From Bombyx mori (Eukaryota; Arthropoda; Insecta; Lepidoptera; Bombycidae), in contig NC_085121.1 of assembly GCF_030269925.1 (NCBI RefSeq), forward strand, positions 15,827,501 through 15,891,500: a stretch of 64,000 nucleotides of DNA, read 5' to 3'. The notes beneath the pieces are model-generated. The model was not told the DNA's origin. It ran no database searches and saw only the letters and a list, made by a program, of their open reading frames with translations. Position 1 is the first letter of the stretch. The number at the start of each line of letters is the position of its first letter. Both the position numbers and the translations under genes were made by a program. This document shows positions 31,255-43,839 of the stretch, one piece after another.

Positions 31255-32420
31255 TAATACAAAATTATAATAAAGTTCGCGCAAGACTAACCGGTATTTC
31301 TGGAGTGCCAACCTAAACTATAACAGCCCGATAAAGGTTAAAGATAAATATTAAGAAAACGGGCCTTCTAGATTGTAGACTAAGGACTGCTTGACAAAAA
31401 AATACAATTTACGTATATTGCATCGTTTACCTATAATAATCCTTATTTTAAAAAAACACACGATTTAACAGTTTAATGTATGTAATTATTACTCGATTAC
31501 GTCAATTTAAAATTTCATATATTTGTACAATTAACTAAGTACCAAACGCATTACGAGTTAATATTTACTAGCAAGCAACAGCACTCTTCTAACGTATTAT
31601 ACAAATTGCAAAACAACACAGAACCAAAAGATTGTAAGTTCAATTTAATGAGTAAGATTAATTTACATCAAATCAAACCTCCGATCTCATAGCTCTGAAG
31701 ACAATAACTTAAAATTAGAGTAACGCAAAAAAAAGCAATACATATATTATATTCTTGATTTTGTTGTTTTTTTTTTCGTTAAGTTTTATAACGAATTTTA
31801 AATCGGTTGTTCCCGTATGTAGCCTGCTTTTTACTTGAGAATTTTTATTGTTTCAAATATCTAAAGTTAGCCCCGATAAATGAAAGAAATCAAACCGCAA
31901 AATGAAATTTAAATATATAAAAATATAATATCAATAGAAATTTATACATATTTACAATATTTTTAACTCAACTACGTTATAGTGCTGGCAATACAGTTTG
32001 CGGATCACTCATGTTCAACAATTTTAAGAACAATATTTTTATTTTTCAGAATATATTTTTTTATTATTTACAAATTTCAGGGATTATACCATAATAGGTA
32101 AAATATTAATAAAATCTGAATAATGTCTAACAGATGAAAATTCGTAGCTTTTTACAATTTAAGGTGCCCGATACAACAAATAATTAATTAGGTAGGTAAT
32201 CATTAAAATGTTGCAAAGTGATTGATATTTTGTGGTAACATGCATGGCAATGCAGAGTATCTCAAGCCTCATTGTCCGATAGTGTGCAAAAAATGTTGTG
32301 GAGAACTAAGGGTGACTCTAAATGAAGGTAGACAAAAGCTAAGAGACAAAAATGATCTGTGAGAAAGTATTAGTTTGACACTTAAATATATGATTTATTT
32401 GATTAGACGGACATTAATAA
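31255..32420. other. AT-rich intergenic DNA, no gene seen
   Basis: No exon, repeat family or RNA gene is recognisable. The part closest to 32,920 is likely 3' untranslated region of DCUN1D1; a minus-strand AATAAA lies near 32,421. Confidence 0.35.
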
Positions 32421-32922
32421 AATTTATTATCCGTGTGAAAGTATTGTGTTATATGCATACAATTGTTTTTAACAGTAATAAACAAAGAATTTCATATTTA
32501 CACTAAACACAAAATTGTTCAAAATAGAATTAATTTTATCTATTAATTATAGATGGTTAATGAAAGTTTCATTAGCACATAAAGTTTGCATTACACCTTC
32601 CTTCCATTTTTAAACCCTTTAAGAGGTCTGTATGATGCTTGACATAAGTTAATAAGGATCAATCACATTGTGCAACATTAAGGACACTATGTCTTAACCA
32701 ACATCTAATAAACCTCAACAAGTTTATGTGCACTTCACGATTAAATCAACTACACAGTTCTATAATGAAGAACATCACTAGCCACTGTACGGTATATAGC
32801 CCAATGGTGTACACAAAACAGCGGGACATTGTCAGTGTTGATGATGGGCAGTCCGTAGAACTATAGTCTTGTTCAATGTTCGGAGCTGTCACTTCAAGTG
32901 GCGGTGAGCCAAAGGCCATCAG

Positions 32923-34591
32923 CTAGCCAGACACCGGCTCTAAAGCTTTGACCCCATCCAAGGTCAATTCCTGCTTCTGGCACCACTCTACGAAGTCATC
33001 AATCAATACGGGCCAAGCACCTTCAGCATCATAGTTGCTCATGCCATCGTCGATTTGTGTTGCAAAGTCTAGTAAAAGATTCCATGTGTCTTTTGGTATA
33101 GATCTTTTGTGGTGCTCCTGAAATATTACAAGGTAAAAATTTGAGCTTGAATTGTTTCATATTCCAGTAATTGTAATAATTTATTCCTCAACTTGTTTTT
33201 CATCAGAAATATGTCGAGTATAGCAATTGATAATTTAGTGGAAAAATAATCTCAAGAAATGACAGTTTAAAGGATAACAGACTATCAAAGATATTATCCA
33301 GCGTCAGTATGAATGACCTATCCGTTTGACATTGTGTATCTATTTTCAAACAATTATATCACATATTACTCTAATCGCAAATCATTAATGGAAACCATGA
33401 AAGTGATAAATTTTACTGTATTTTTTAGTGAAGACTTTTAGGAAATTAAGTTTAGGGCATAATGTGGCTTGTTTGCCTTATGAGTGTAGACTGTAATTTT
33501 AGGATAGTTTATTCAAAAAAGTTTTTATCTTAAATTTTGTGGCATAAATAACTAGAACATATTAAATTCAAAGTACATGAAAATGTTCAAGTAGGGAATT
33601 TTTGATCAGTCTTGTGATCAAGATACGTTTGTATCAATCCACACTAACCATATATATCTCTCATTACTGAAAAAAGAAATATTTTCTTCAATTCAGTCAG
33701 GTATATTATATTATATATATATTATAAATACTTTTATTATTACATACCATATTAACAAGGGCCATCCTTACAAAGAGTACTATGGAAATATTAATAAGAA
33801 TTACTTTTGAACAAGGAATCAAATGAATTTGGTTAATATTATCAATACTTACTGTGAGAAACTTGCACCAAGCATCTAAGAACTTAAACCTTCCACGCAA
33901 TACAATATTCCAATAAACTATCGCCATGTCTAGATCTAGACCTTTCTGACCAGCATTCTTAGCATAGTTGAATGTGAAGTGGTAAAAATCCTTAAATTTA
34001 TTTAAATCTTTTAATTCTGATTCTAATGTTGGTAATTTAGCTTTTAATTTGTCTAATCCGTCAACAGCCAACTCAACCATGCCCATAATAAACTCATCTT
34101 TAGTGAATTCACATTGTACAGCTGCTTTGCATTTCCACGCTATAATTAAAACTAAAATTGACTCTGGACTTAAGTTTAGGTCTTCTAAGAATTTCATGAC
34201 CCCGTCTGCCGTAATTTTATCCAGTTCTTGTTGGTCTCTGTATTTGTTGAAGAGTTGTTCAAGCTTTTTTCTATCCACTGAGGTTTTTATGGAATCTTTG
34301 TAGTACGCATCGGGGTTTTGGAAGTAATTGTCGCTGGCCAGATCTAATTTCCAATCGTTTTGTGAGAGACAATATATAGCTGTGCTTTCGCTCGTCTGCG
34401 TGAAAGCGACGAACTTCTTCACTTTGTCCCTCTGTGACGATTTTAATTTATTCTGGAAACAAACGTCATATCATAACCTTTGCAGCACTGTCATTTAAAT
34501 TCACGACTTGTAGGAACTAATTGAAATTAATTTGACAACAAATGGAAATTATGTGAACACTTTTAATCGTTTTATCACCAAAACTCACCAT
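32923..34591 (-). CDS. DCUN1D1: DCN1-like protein 1 (cullin neddylation co-E3), 3 exons
   Basis: Exons 34,591-34,589, 34,452-33,853 and 33,117-32,923 join in phase to 265 codons plus TAG. Exon 1 contributes only the ATG, directly followed by a GTGAGT donor. The protein holds cullins and the NEDD8 E2 together and promotes neddylation, which activates cullin-RING ubiquitin ligases. The N-terminus [20 protein letters not shown] and [18 protein letters not shown] form the UBA-like domain (about residues 8-45). The rest is the PONY/DCUN1 domain, with [46 protein letters not shown] and [13 protein letters not shown] (cullin-binding acidic patch). Length matches the family (about 259). The start is 576 bp from that of EARS2 on the opposite strand. 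Confidence 0.93.
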
Positions 34592-35167
34592 TTTTACTGG
34601 ATTTTCGTAATTTCTAATCACTTTCTCTGCTATTTCGACATCTGAACTTTAGTGAAATAACAATCACATAGACAGTAGACACTAGACAGTGCAGGAGGGT
34701 ACGAATTTTCGAAAAACAGTTTATGGAACGAGAAACATCGAAACTATAACACTATCGAAATCGAAAACATGATTTGACAACACCGATATTTTGAAAAAAA
34801 AAAGTAGAAATCATAATTGGCATGTTAATTTCTTTCACAGCTAATAGAAAATAGATGGATTCTCAGAAGTGTGAAGATTCCTTAAGCGTTAGTAGAAAAT
34901 TATTGAAATAGGTCGATTTTTTTGTTTCATTCGCTCTAAAGACGAAAACTTGATAAAAGTCAAAGCCCAATAACTATCAAATCTGACCTCACATAAAATG
35001 CATAAATCTAAACCATTGTTAATCTACAGATTGCCATTAAAAAAAATGAAACTGAAAAACATAACCTTAAAAATTAAACTAAAATAATAAACAAACTCGA
35101 ACCTTGACACAACCTTCGGTGATTCCTTGAACACGCTTGTATCACTGGTTAATTGCGATTCTAAATT
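34592..35167. promoter_or_regulatory. Divergent promoter region of DCUN1D1 and EARS2
   Basis: The 576 bp between the two start codons must hold both 5' untranslated regions and core promoters. It is AT-rich and has no visible transposon, in contrast to most intergenic DNA here. No TATA box stands out, consistent with housekeeping promoters. A shared bidirectional promoter is inferred from the spacing. Confidence 0.5.
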
Positions 35168-38100
35168 ATGATAATAAACCGTTCATTTAGATTAACTCTT
35201 TTCAGTCTATTTAAAATCAATCAGCTTCGTAAAACACATACTTTTGAAACAGTCAGAGTACGATTTGCTCCCAGTCCAACAGGCTATTTACATTTAGGAG
35301 GCCTTAGAACGGCTTTATATAATTATTTATTCGCAAAATCTCATAATGGCGCGTTCATACTTAGAATTGAAGATACGGATCAAACGCGGAAAGTTGAAGG
35401 AGCTCTAGAGGCCCTTGTGAGCGATCTGGAATGGGCCGGAATCGTGTACAATGAAGGCCCGGGTACTGGTACCTACGGTCCGTACGTACAGAGTGAGAGA
35501 TTAAATATTTACCAGTAAGTTGAAGTAGCGTTGTAGCAAAAAAAAAACAAATATAATAACACACAATTACACACAAGTAGATGATGTAACAAAGTTTACT
35601 TTGTAGGTATGGAATTAACATTTAATTTGTATTTCAACGAATTTGAAATGTACTTTATGAAAAACAAAAAACATTCACACAGAGCTTTAGGGCAGTTTTT
35701 CAAGTTACTAAATTAGTACTATTAAATGTACTGTAGAGGCGATAGAATATTTTAATAGAGAACTTTTTTCAGTTTTTACTTTTAAAAGTAAATAAAAAAG
35801 GTTATTTTCAGAGAACACATAAAATTACTTTTAGAAAATGGTTCAGCTTACAAATGTTTTTGTACTGAGAGAAGATTGAATATACTACGCAGAGATGCTA
35901 TCAGATCACAACGGATACCAAAATATGATAATAGATGTAGAAATCTGTCACATACAGAGATTTCGGAAAAAATGAAAGCCGGGACTCCCTATTGTATCAG
36001 GTTTAAAGTAAGAAATGCATTTTCATTGAAATGGTGGGTTCTCTAGCATTAAAAAAGAATGTATCAATACAAAGTTGTATCTTTATTTCAAGCTCAATTA
36101 AGTCCTAACTTAGACTGAGAGACTAGAGACTGTATATTACATTTTGTGTTAGCCAATTAGTAATGTTTATCACATCACATATAGTGGGTAGGCCTCCCAC
36201 AAGATGGACCAGCGGTCTATTGAGGTTCATGGGGATCTGTTGGATGCAGGCAGTGCAGGACCGGTCTTTGTGGCGAGGCTTGAGGGAGGCCTATATCCAG
36301 CATTGGATGTCTGTGGGCTGATAAGAAGATCACTAGGTACAACTAATCTGTTGTGTTCTGTGCATTCCAATTTAAATATGGGTTTCAGTAACCACAAAAT
36401 TTGTTGTCATTAATCTGCAGCAAAAGAAACGGTCCATTTTCAGCTATAAAAAATCAATTTATATGTTTTTTCCAGTTAACATCAGACTGTCAATCTTTTG
36501 AAGATTTAATCTATGGAGGAATAGCTTACGATGTTTCCCTAAATGAAGGAGATCCGGTGCTTATGAAGAGTGATGGCTTTCCTACGTATCATTTTGCAAA
36601 TGTAGTTGATGACCACATGATGAAGATAACACATGTTCTGAGGGGTGTTGAGTGGCAAATATCTACTACCAAACATTTGTTGATTTACAGGTTCGTTTCA
36701 AGCCGAATGGTGCGAAAGTACATTTTGTTTTTTAATAATTTATTTAAACACCTGACTTTATTATTGAGATTATTTTTATAGTATACTGTTGATTTTTTTT
36801 TGTCTATTTAGTTATTCCATTGAGTGATAAGAGTTGCAAGAATAAAAAGTTCAATTATTAGTTTATAGTAGAACTGGAAGTATAGAAATAAGGATTTTAA
36901 GAAGAGTTTCATATAGAATGATAGCTGTGTATAGATTGAATATTTGAGCAAACCATAGTGTTTTGGGTGTTATTGAGCATTTCTAGAGTGCACAGGCATC
37001 AGTATGATAGGCAGCGGCTTGACTGTGCCCCTATCATTATTGATCTCATTGGTTTCATTAAATTATCAGGTTAGTCATCTACCTATAAGGAAAGCAAAAA
37101 AGTGAATGTCACCCTACATATGAGGTCACCCTATATGAGGTTGAATTCTGAATTGTGTTGTATAAAACTCTGACTCTTCAGACATGAATGCATGACTGCT
37201 TTGTGACAGAATTATACAGGATAGTGGACCATAATTCACTCTACAATCTGCGAGCTGTGGCAGATATATGGCTGCGAGCAAGATGGATTTGGGATTGTAT
37301 CCTGCTGCCTGCTACTACTGATCTAAATGGCCCTATTGATGTGTGAGATCTTCAGACTTACAGACAATGTCACATTTCAGAGGCTTCGGCTGGACTCCGC
37401 CATTGTTTGGTCACTTACCGTTGATAGTCAACTCGGACGGCACGAAGTTAAGTAAACGACAGAGCGACGTCAAAGTTGAGGATTATAGGAATAAAGGTAT
37501 AGTTCAGCTAGTTTACTGGATAAACATAATCATTTATTTTCAATTTCCCTTAGTAGAATTATATTTGTATACTAAAAACTGTACTTTATCTATCAGGTAT
37601 ATTGCCATTGGCGTTGGTGAATTACATAACCCTGTCAGGTGGTGGTTTTGATCACGTGTCAGGCGCTGGAATTCGTTTGAGGACAATGGATGAACTGACC
37701 CAAGAGGTGCCATAATCAATCAAATAATAATTTAAAAATTCTGATCATAATAAGTATATTGATACCTTCGTATCACAATGCGTGTCAGTTTGTGTAAATA
37801 AAAAATACCATTATCATTTCCTTCTGGGTATTTTTTTTTCAAACTGTCAATAGTAAAATGAAAGAAAATAACTTAATACATAAGATGACTAAATTTTTTA
37901 TGTTTGAACTTAGATTATTAGGAAAATTCTAGATAAACACGATGTCCCTTTGCTTTCCCAATGTATTATATAAATGTTATTTTTTATAAGGCAAACTTCA
38001 TGCTTAGTATCTGCAAATATAATTAAATATTAATTGGTCCGTATAATTTTTTTTCAGTTTAAAATTGACAAGATTTCTTCACACCCGAGTCGTCTAAACC

Positions 38101-38591
38101 CTGATCTTTTAGAAGAATGTAACAGATTAGATATGAAACGTTATTTAAAACAGCCGAAATTGTCAGGACAATTAGTAGAAAAACTAAAACAATTGGTAAA
38201 GAAGACCTACCCTGATCATCAAACGGATTTGTCTGAGGAGAACATCGCGAGCGTCCTAACCTGGGCCACTTCGAGAGTGACAAGGATAGAAGATTTATTG
38301 ACACCGAAGTACGGCTTCCTATGGATTCTACCGTCGAGTAGTGTAGACATGGATGAAGCTTTGCTTCGGAAGTTGGTTGATCAATTAGTAAAAATAAGGT
38401 CCTTCGATGAGGATTCTTTGAAGGGGTTTTTGAAGGCATTCGCCGAGGACAACGGTGTTAAATTTCCATTATTAATGAAGAGTCTTAGAGCAGTGTTGAG
38501 TGGCCTCAAAGAGGGACCCGGCGTAGCAGAAATGATGGAATTATTAGGAAAGGATCGGTCTTTAGAAAGAATTAAAGCAGTTTTGAGATAG
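35168..38591 (+). CDS. EARS2: Mitochondrial glutamyl-tRNA synthetase, 6 exons
   Basis: Exons 35,168-35,514, 35,812-36,007, 36,476-36,690, 37,381-37,496, 37,597-37,706 and 38,058-38,591 join in phase to 505 codons plus TAG. The enzyme charges mitochondrial tRNA with glutamate. It is a class I synthetase: [14 protein letters not shown] carries the HIGH-type motif (residues 42-45), IEDTDQTR is the nucleotide-binding neighbourhood, and [12 protein letters not shown] is the KMSKS-type loop (275-279). The basic, hydroxylated N-terminus ([12 protein letters not shown]...) fits a mitochondrial leader. The last exon encodes the all-helical anticodon-binding part and ends in [12 protein letters not shown], as in the family. 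The donor after exon 5 (GAG|GTGCCA) is weak but the phase and protein match support it. Length is near that of vertebrate EARS2 (523). Confidence 0.93.
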
Positions 38592-39014
38592 TTTGTGTTT
38601 CATTAAGTGTTTTTTTTTATTATATAATAGGTATATATGGAAAACGGACATACATATGATCCCTAACGGTAAAGTATGTATGCACTTTACTAACTTAATT
38701 TACTAAAATAAGAAATCTCCGTCATTCTGGAAAGACAGACTTGAGAATTGAAGAAAGAGACAGAGAGACAGAAAGAATTGAGACACAACATAATGACGTA
38801 ACTACGAGTAAACTGAGCGTCTTGCTAGTTAGGGCACGGACTTTCATGCCATAGATTATACACTTAATTGTTTCATGCGTTGTGTGGCGGGCAAAATCTA
38901 AGGTTGAGCCGTCAAAAATATGTTACCTATATGGCAAACATTTGACCAAAGACACAAAGATATATAGGATATAGAAAGCGATAAAATTAAAAATTCAACA
39001 ATTTAGTAGTCTTA
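38592..39014 (+). other. EARS2 3' flank, no further gene seen
   Basis: It likely contains the EARS2 3' untranslated region. A run rich in GAGACAGA lies near 38,757-38,785. No standard AATAAA was seen close to the stop codon. Confidence 0.35.
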
Positions 39015-39305
39015 ACTTTTTCCTACCGGTGCTGATAGCCTTGAGAGGCTATTTCAGCTTCTCCTTGATGTGTAGGTGAGCTCACGGGACTCAAACCGGG
39101 AGTGTTGATAACACTGGCCCTACCAAGAGCAGTGCTTCGCAGAATCTACCACCGGATCGGAAACGCGACCCACTGAGAAGATCAGTGGGCTGTGTCTGTG
39201 GGTTAATTCACTCGTCGAGCTCTTCGTCGCAAGCGACGGGTTCGACGAGGCCGGTGACCGGTGCTTGTGGTACCTAAAATCACTGTTAATGGATCGGGAG
39301 TTTAG
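39015..39305 (-). repeat. Family B repeat, long copy
   Basis: Minus orientation, from TTTTTCCTACC to the segment CACCGGTCACC (reverse sense) and beyond. It includes the stem-loop segment near 39,170-39,192, here with a deletion of about 17 bases in the loop relative to other copies. Confidence 0.6.
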
Positions 39306-39359
39306 TAGTCATGAGCCCAGTCGAGACATCTTTACCAAGTCCTTGTTATGAATCTGTAA

Positions 39360-39710
39360 CGCCGGCTGTACACGCTCGTCGAGACACCACGAGACAGCCT
39401 GCGGACGAGTGTGTACATGGCGTCCTTGTCTCGTCTTGTGGCTCTCGTTCGCACTTGGAAGCGTGTCGGTTTTTTGCGCTCGAGTCAAAGGGTCTCTGTG
39501 AGTCTTGCGATGAAAACGAGAGAGCGCCTGTACACACTCGTTCGTTTAATTCTCCGCCAACTGCGTCAGTTTCTTTTAGGTCCACCACAACGGGCATCCG
39601 AAGCTCATTTGATAGGAGTGTGTACAAGGTGTGGTCTCGCGTCGAGCCTCTACGCGACGAAAGCGGACGAGAGGCACACGAGACAACGAGATGAGCTTGT
39701 ACAGTCGTCG
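39360..39710. mobile_element. GC-rich 351-bp MITE-like element
   Basis: Ends CGCCGGCTGTACACGCTCGT and, reverse-complemented, CGACGACTGTACAAGCTCAT agree at 15 of the 20 bases shown. TAA flanks both sides (39,357-39,359 and 39,711-39,713) and could be a 3-bp target duplication. Base composition is much more GC-rich than the surroundings. Overlapping frames of 93-127 codons occur on both strands; they show no recognisable domain and I regard them as by-products of high GC. Confidence 0.5.
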
Positions 39711-39789
39711 TAAGAGTTGTTTAATAACAATTATTGAAATAATTTTTTTAAACATAAGTATTTCTAAACGATAAGACAACCCGCTTACT

Positions 39790-40027
39790 CGTACCAAGCG
39801 ACGGTGTCCAAATCCCGCAGAAAGGTAACGATTTTTCTAATGAATTACGTACTTGACACATGCTCACTAATGATATCTACGAAGAAAGAATAACATCGGG
39901 TAACAAAATCAAGCTCACAATATTTACCTATGTCACAAGGTGGATGGCGGCATTTACGTTGTATTGTCTATGGGCTGAGGTAACCATTACCAGGTAGGCT
40001 CGTCCACCGATCAAAGCAATAAAAAAA
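39790..40027 (+). mobile_element. Bm1 SINE, internally deleted plus-strand copy
   Basis: It starts in the tRNA-like head (AAGCGACGGTGTCCAAATCC), lacks the central third, and ends in GATCAAAGCAATAAAAAAA. It abuts a Bm1 copy in the opposite orientation. Confidence 0.65.
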
Positions 40028-40369
40028 TGATATAAATTCTAAGATCTCAGTTTTACATTACAACGGCTGTCCCACCCTTCAAACCGAAACGTATTACTGC
40101 TTCACGGCAGAAATAGACAGGGCGGTTGGTACCTACTCGTGCGGACTCACGAGACGTCCTACCATCAGTAATTACGCAAATTATAATTTTGTGGGTTTGA
40201 TTTTTATTACACGATGTTATTCATTCACCGTGGAAGTCAATCGTGAATGTTTGTTAAGTACGTATTTCATTAGAAAAATTGATACCCGCTTGGAGGATTC
40301 GAACATCGTTTGCATCGCTAGAAATAAATGCACCGGACGTCTTATCCATTAGGCCACGACTGCTTCTGA
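40028..40369 (-). mobile_element. Bm1 SINE, long minus-strand copy including the tRNA head
   Basis: This copy lacks the 3' quarter but keeps the whole 5' part. Reverse-complemented, the 5' end reads GTGGCCTAATGGATAAGACG (A box), then ATGTTCGAATCCTCC (B box). It forms a head-on inverted pair with the preceding copy. Confidence 0.75.
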
Positions 40370-40499
40370 CTATGAATTTGCGTTATTACACTATAATTCA
40401 GATAACATTTAGTCTTAAACTAGGTGGCATTCACGTTCAGATTGATGTGTATGGACTTCGCTACCCACTTAAGGTCGAGGGCAGTGAGCTCGTTCAAAA

Positions 40500-41118
40500 G
40501 AAAAAAAATGTTTGGTTTGGTTTCCGGTCACCGGTGTATCGCTTTCCGACCCGGCATGCTGGTTCTGATCCTGCAGAGTTTCCGAAGCGTGAGCGGCACC
40601 GCCCGGGTGGCCTGAACGCCCGCCGTACCGCGGAGACCGGTTTCATTAGTCATTGATGATTGCCTCGACGACCCGTTGTCAGGTGTCCTAGGGGTGGCGT
40701 CGCGAGTCTGGTTCTAGTGTTGACCACAAGAACCCCCTTACTCTGCCCGGGTTCTGACCCCGGGCGGAGATCTAGCGTCGAGTGTGATAGTGTAAGGGGA
40801 GTATTTTGATGGGTAGGGCCCTATAAACATCCTTGTACAGGAACCGCGGTAACCGTACTCGTCGAACTCGACAATGAGGTCGACGCGCAACCTAACCCAT
40901 GCATCAGTCAGCTGAGTTTCTCGCCGGATCTTCTCACCGGGTCGCGATTCCGATTCGGTGGTAGATTCATTCGCGAAGCAAATGCTCTTGAGTTGTTAGG
41001 TCTCCGTCGGAGGCGCTCGCGCAGTTGTTAGCAAATCCCACCCCTCCTGGCTGAGCCTTTGCTCGCCCACCTGTTCTGGTGAAGCTGGAAAAGCCTCCGA
41101 TTGCAATCATAAAAAAAA
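40500..41118 (+). mobile_element. Family C LINE 3' end, long copy
   Basis: About 600 bp, GC-rich, with the same end as 5,976-6,130 (CAATCATAAAAAAAA). The 5' part (40,520-40,890) is not seen elsewhere in the window. Part of it (40,920-40,970) repeats the CGCCGGATCTTCTCA segment of family B, so families B and C are related or share a recombination history. No reverse transcriptase frame is present. Confidence 0.55.
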
Positions 41119-42089
41119 CATCCTTCGGCCTGCGGTCCGTTCGCAACATCTACGGACCATGAAGACCCACATAAGAACCCAGCGCGCCCATTTTGCGCAG
41201 ATACCTCAGATTTTCGTAAAGCAAAGCACGCAAAGCAAATAAAGCTGTTATTCTCAACTCTCAGAAAAGGCTCTCGTGCAGATGGATATGTGATTTTTAG
41301 GTGGAACTGAGCGAATGTGAAATAATATTATGATAATATATATTTGAGTGTTGAATTTTTTTTTTCGCGTTTGTATGTATATTTTGAACGCCCAAAGCTT
41401 TGTGTGTATGAAGGTTACTTAAAAACTGATATGTTTCGGGATGTGTTTTATATTGTTATGATAACCGGAGGCGGCGAGATAATAAGAAAACCACTTTTGT
41501 GAAAGTAGAACCTTCTATTTTTGCCAAGAAGCAACTGTGCCGGTTTGAAATCCAGAGTTAGGTATATTACTAATACACTACTAACTACTATACCAGTAAC
41601 ACACATTACCTTTGCTATATCGCCAATAAAGTACCTACTAAATTAGATTACTTTTGGTATGTAGGGTATCTATTTCTCTTTCCGTCACATTGTTAATGGC
41701 TTTTATTGGATTTCGGACTTCTTGAATAATGTATTACAGTCGTATTTTGTAAGTCATACTTGAAACAGCTCCCTTCGTTATTCCGGTAAACAAACCTAAG
41801 CCTATTTCTATTGGTTATTAATGTTATTATGAATTCAAACCTCGCAACTTGTTTCCTATAATAACTAGTGTAGCAATTAGTATAACACCTTTAGTGGAGT
41901 TTTTGGTAGATGGTTAGATTTGGTTATACCAGAGCGTCTTCAAAGAAGTACTTTAGTGGTCGTATTATCTTGAACAACAGAAGACTGCTATGGAGGCTAT
42001 ACAAAAATACCTCTTCTTTGTTTCTGTCTGCCCAGAGGGGCGAGCACGAATGACTATCGATAAAGTATTCGTATCGCTATCGAGAAAAA
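41119..42089. other. Intergenic DNA, no gene seen
   Basis: Nothing recognisable apart from a GC-richer patch at 41,120-41,220. Confidence 0.35.
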
Positions 42090-42262
42090 ATTGCCGTATC
42101 TTCTCAGTGGGTCGCGTTTCCGATCCGGTGGTAGATTCTGCTAAGCACTATTTTTGCTAGGGCCAGTGCTAGCAACCTTCCGGTTTGAGCCTCGTGTGCT
42201 CACTTACACGCCAAGGAGAAGCTGAAATAGCCTCTCAAGGCATAGCATAGGTAGGAAAAAAA
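42090..42262 (+). repeat. Family B repeat, 5'-truncated
   Basis: It begins inside the loop (CGTATCTTCTCAGTGGGTCG) and ends in GGTAGGAAAAAAAAAAG. Confidence 0.6.
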
Positions 42263-42477
42263 AAAGAGAAAACATGTATAGGATTTTATACAGTACCCCT
42301 ACCATCCGTAAAAAGAATGAATTTCAGCACGAATGAATTTACTTACTTTAGTTTCGCAAACAAATCATCACGTTCTCGAAATTTGAAACTCATAGGTACT
42401 CATAATCGAGAGCACGAAAATTATTTTGACATACGGTAAGGTAAATCTCGAAGGTTGGCTATGGAGTAGGTACTAAT

Positions 42478-43839
42478 CACGGAATAGATAAATAAGGTTG
42501 GAATGGTAATGTAGGCGGGGCAAGCGTGCCACAGTTATGATAGAACAAACATAACTCGACCGATTCTTTCATTCACCGCGTTTAGTGCGCTTCGGACTAC
42601 TTGGCGAACAGATCTCCGCTTTATAGTGCCGTGTTGTGCAATTATAACTTGTAAAACAAAAAATCAGACCTCAAGTATAGAGCGAGGAGGTATATCTTTC
42701 GATCGGTAAGTCGTAATTACCATTTAATTACAATATTATTTGTCTAAAACATAAAAATATACTGAGCATTATGAAATTCCAAACATTAACAATATTATTG
42801 CAGCAAGTTATAAATAGCATACATTGCGCGATGTGTACTCGCCCAATGAACGCAATGACCAAGTCAGTTTCCAATGTACTACATGCATTGCGTTCTCTAC
42901 ACTTCAATCTTTGAAATTTCGGCCTTTGCCCTGATTGGCCGTGCAGTTTGTCGATAGTGAGGTGACCATGTGGTAAAATCATCGACAGAATTCTCGACTA
43001 TATTTACATTTGACATGGATAATTTTTGAATTATTTTATATTTAATTAATGATACCTAGTATATTCTTAGTGAGACGTATTTTGAGTAAAATAAATATGT
43101 ATTATTATTATTATTGAATTATTATCATTGAATTAAAGTGAAGGTATAATATAAAGGGACATGTAGACCTCTAATTTACGGGTATTTACTATATTGTCTA
43201 AGACGTATTAAAATCTAAGTAAAATGCTATTTGACTTATGCAGTAAATTAAAAATTTTAGGTTTCCTAAAGAACCTAACGCCAGGGAACAATGGATTGAC
43301 GTGACAGGTAGAGGAAACTGGAGACAAAGACGAGTACTATTTGCTCTAAACATTTTACTGAAAATGATTTTATCATAAAAAAAATCAGAATACACTTAGT
43401 TTTGAAAAATTCATTCGCAATTAATAGCAAGCGCCAACTGCTTAACAAATACGTTTTATTCCAGCGACAGTGACTATTTGTAATTAATAAAAGTAAAATA
43501 GTTTTTTTTTTCAATATTTATTTCATGTTTCATTTTCTCCATTCATTCATCAGATAATTTATCGATAAAGAATATCGATTTTATCAAGCACTAGCGTGTA
43601 TGAACATTTTTATTGCCTTTTTGCGTGTGTGAGTGTGTATGCCTACGGGTGTTTTGTGCTAGTTTGCGAACGAATATCTGTCCTGAGATTTATGTGTGGG
43701 TGTTTTTGTTGTGTGCGAAATACTTGTAATCACAATGTGTGTATGTGTAGAAATTAAAATAGTGGGGATGAAGCGGCGACACTGGTTCTAATACAAAATT
43801 AGAGCAAAGGCCTTTCCAACCTTATTTATCTATTCCGTG
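42478..43839. mobile_element. Non-autonomous hAT-type DNA transposon
   Basis: Terminal inverted repeats CACGGAATAGATAAATAAGG (left) and the same sequence at the right end in reverse complement match over 29 bp with one mismatch. Each end is flanked by an exact 8-bp duplication, GTACTAAT (42,470-42,477 and 43,840-43,847). An 8-bp duplication with ends starting CA is characteristic of hAT elements. The 1,362-bp interior has no recognisable transposase. It has a GC-richer left part (42,520-42,710), a GT-rich patch (43,620-43,750) and a TTA/TTATTA run near 43,095. Confidence 0.85.

Noticed and set aside
39311..39694. 127-codon frame as a host gene
   Set aside because: It lies inside a GC-rich inverted-repeat element, has equally long frames on other strands, and no recognisable domain.
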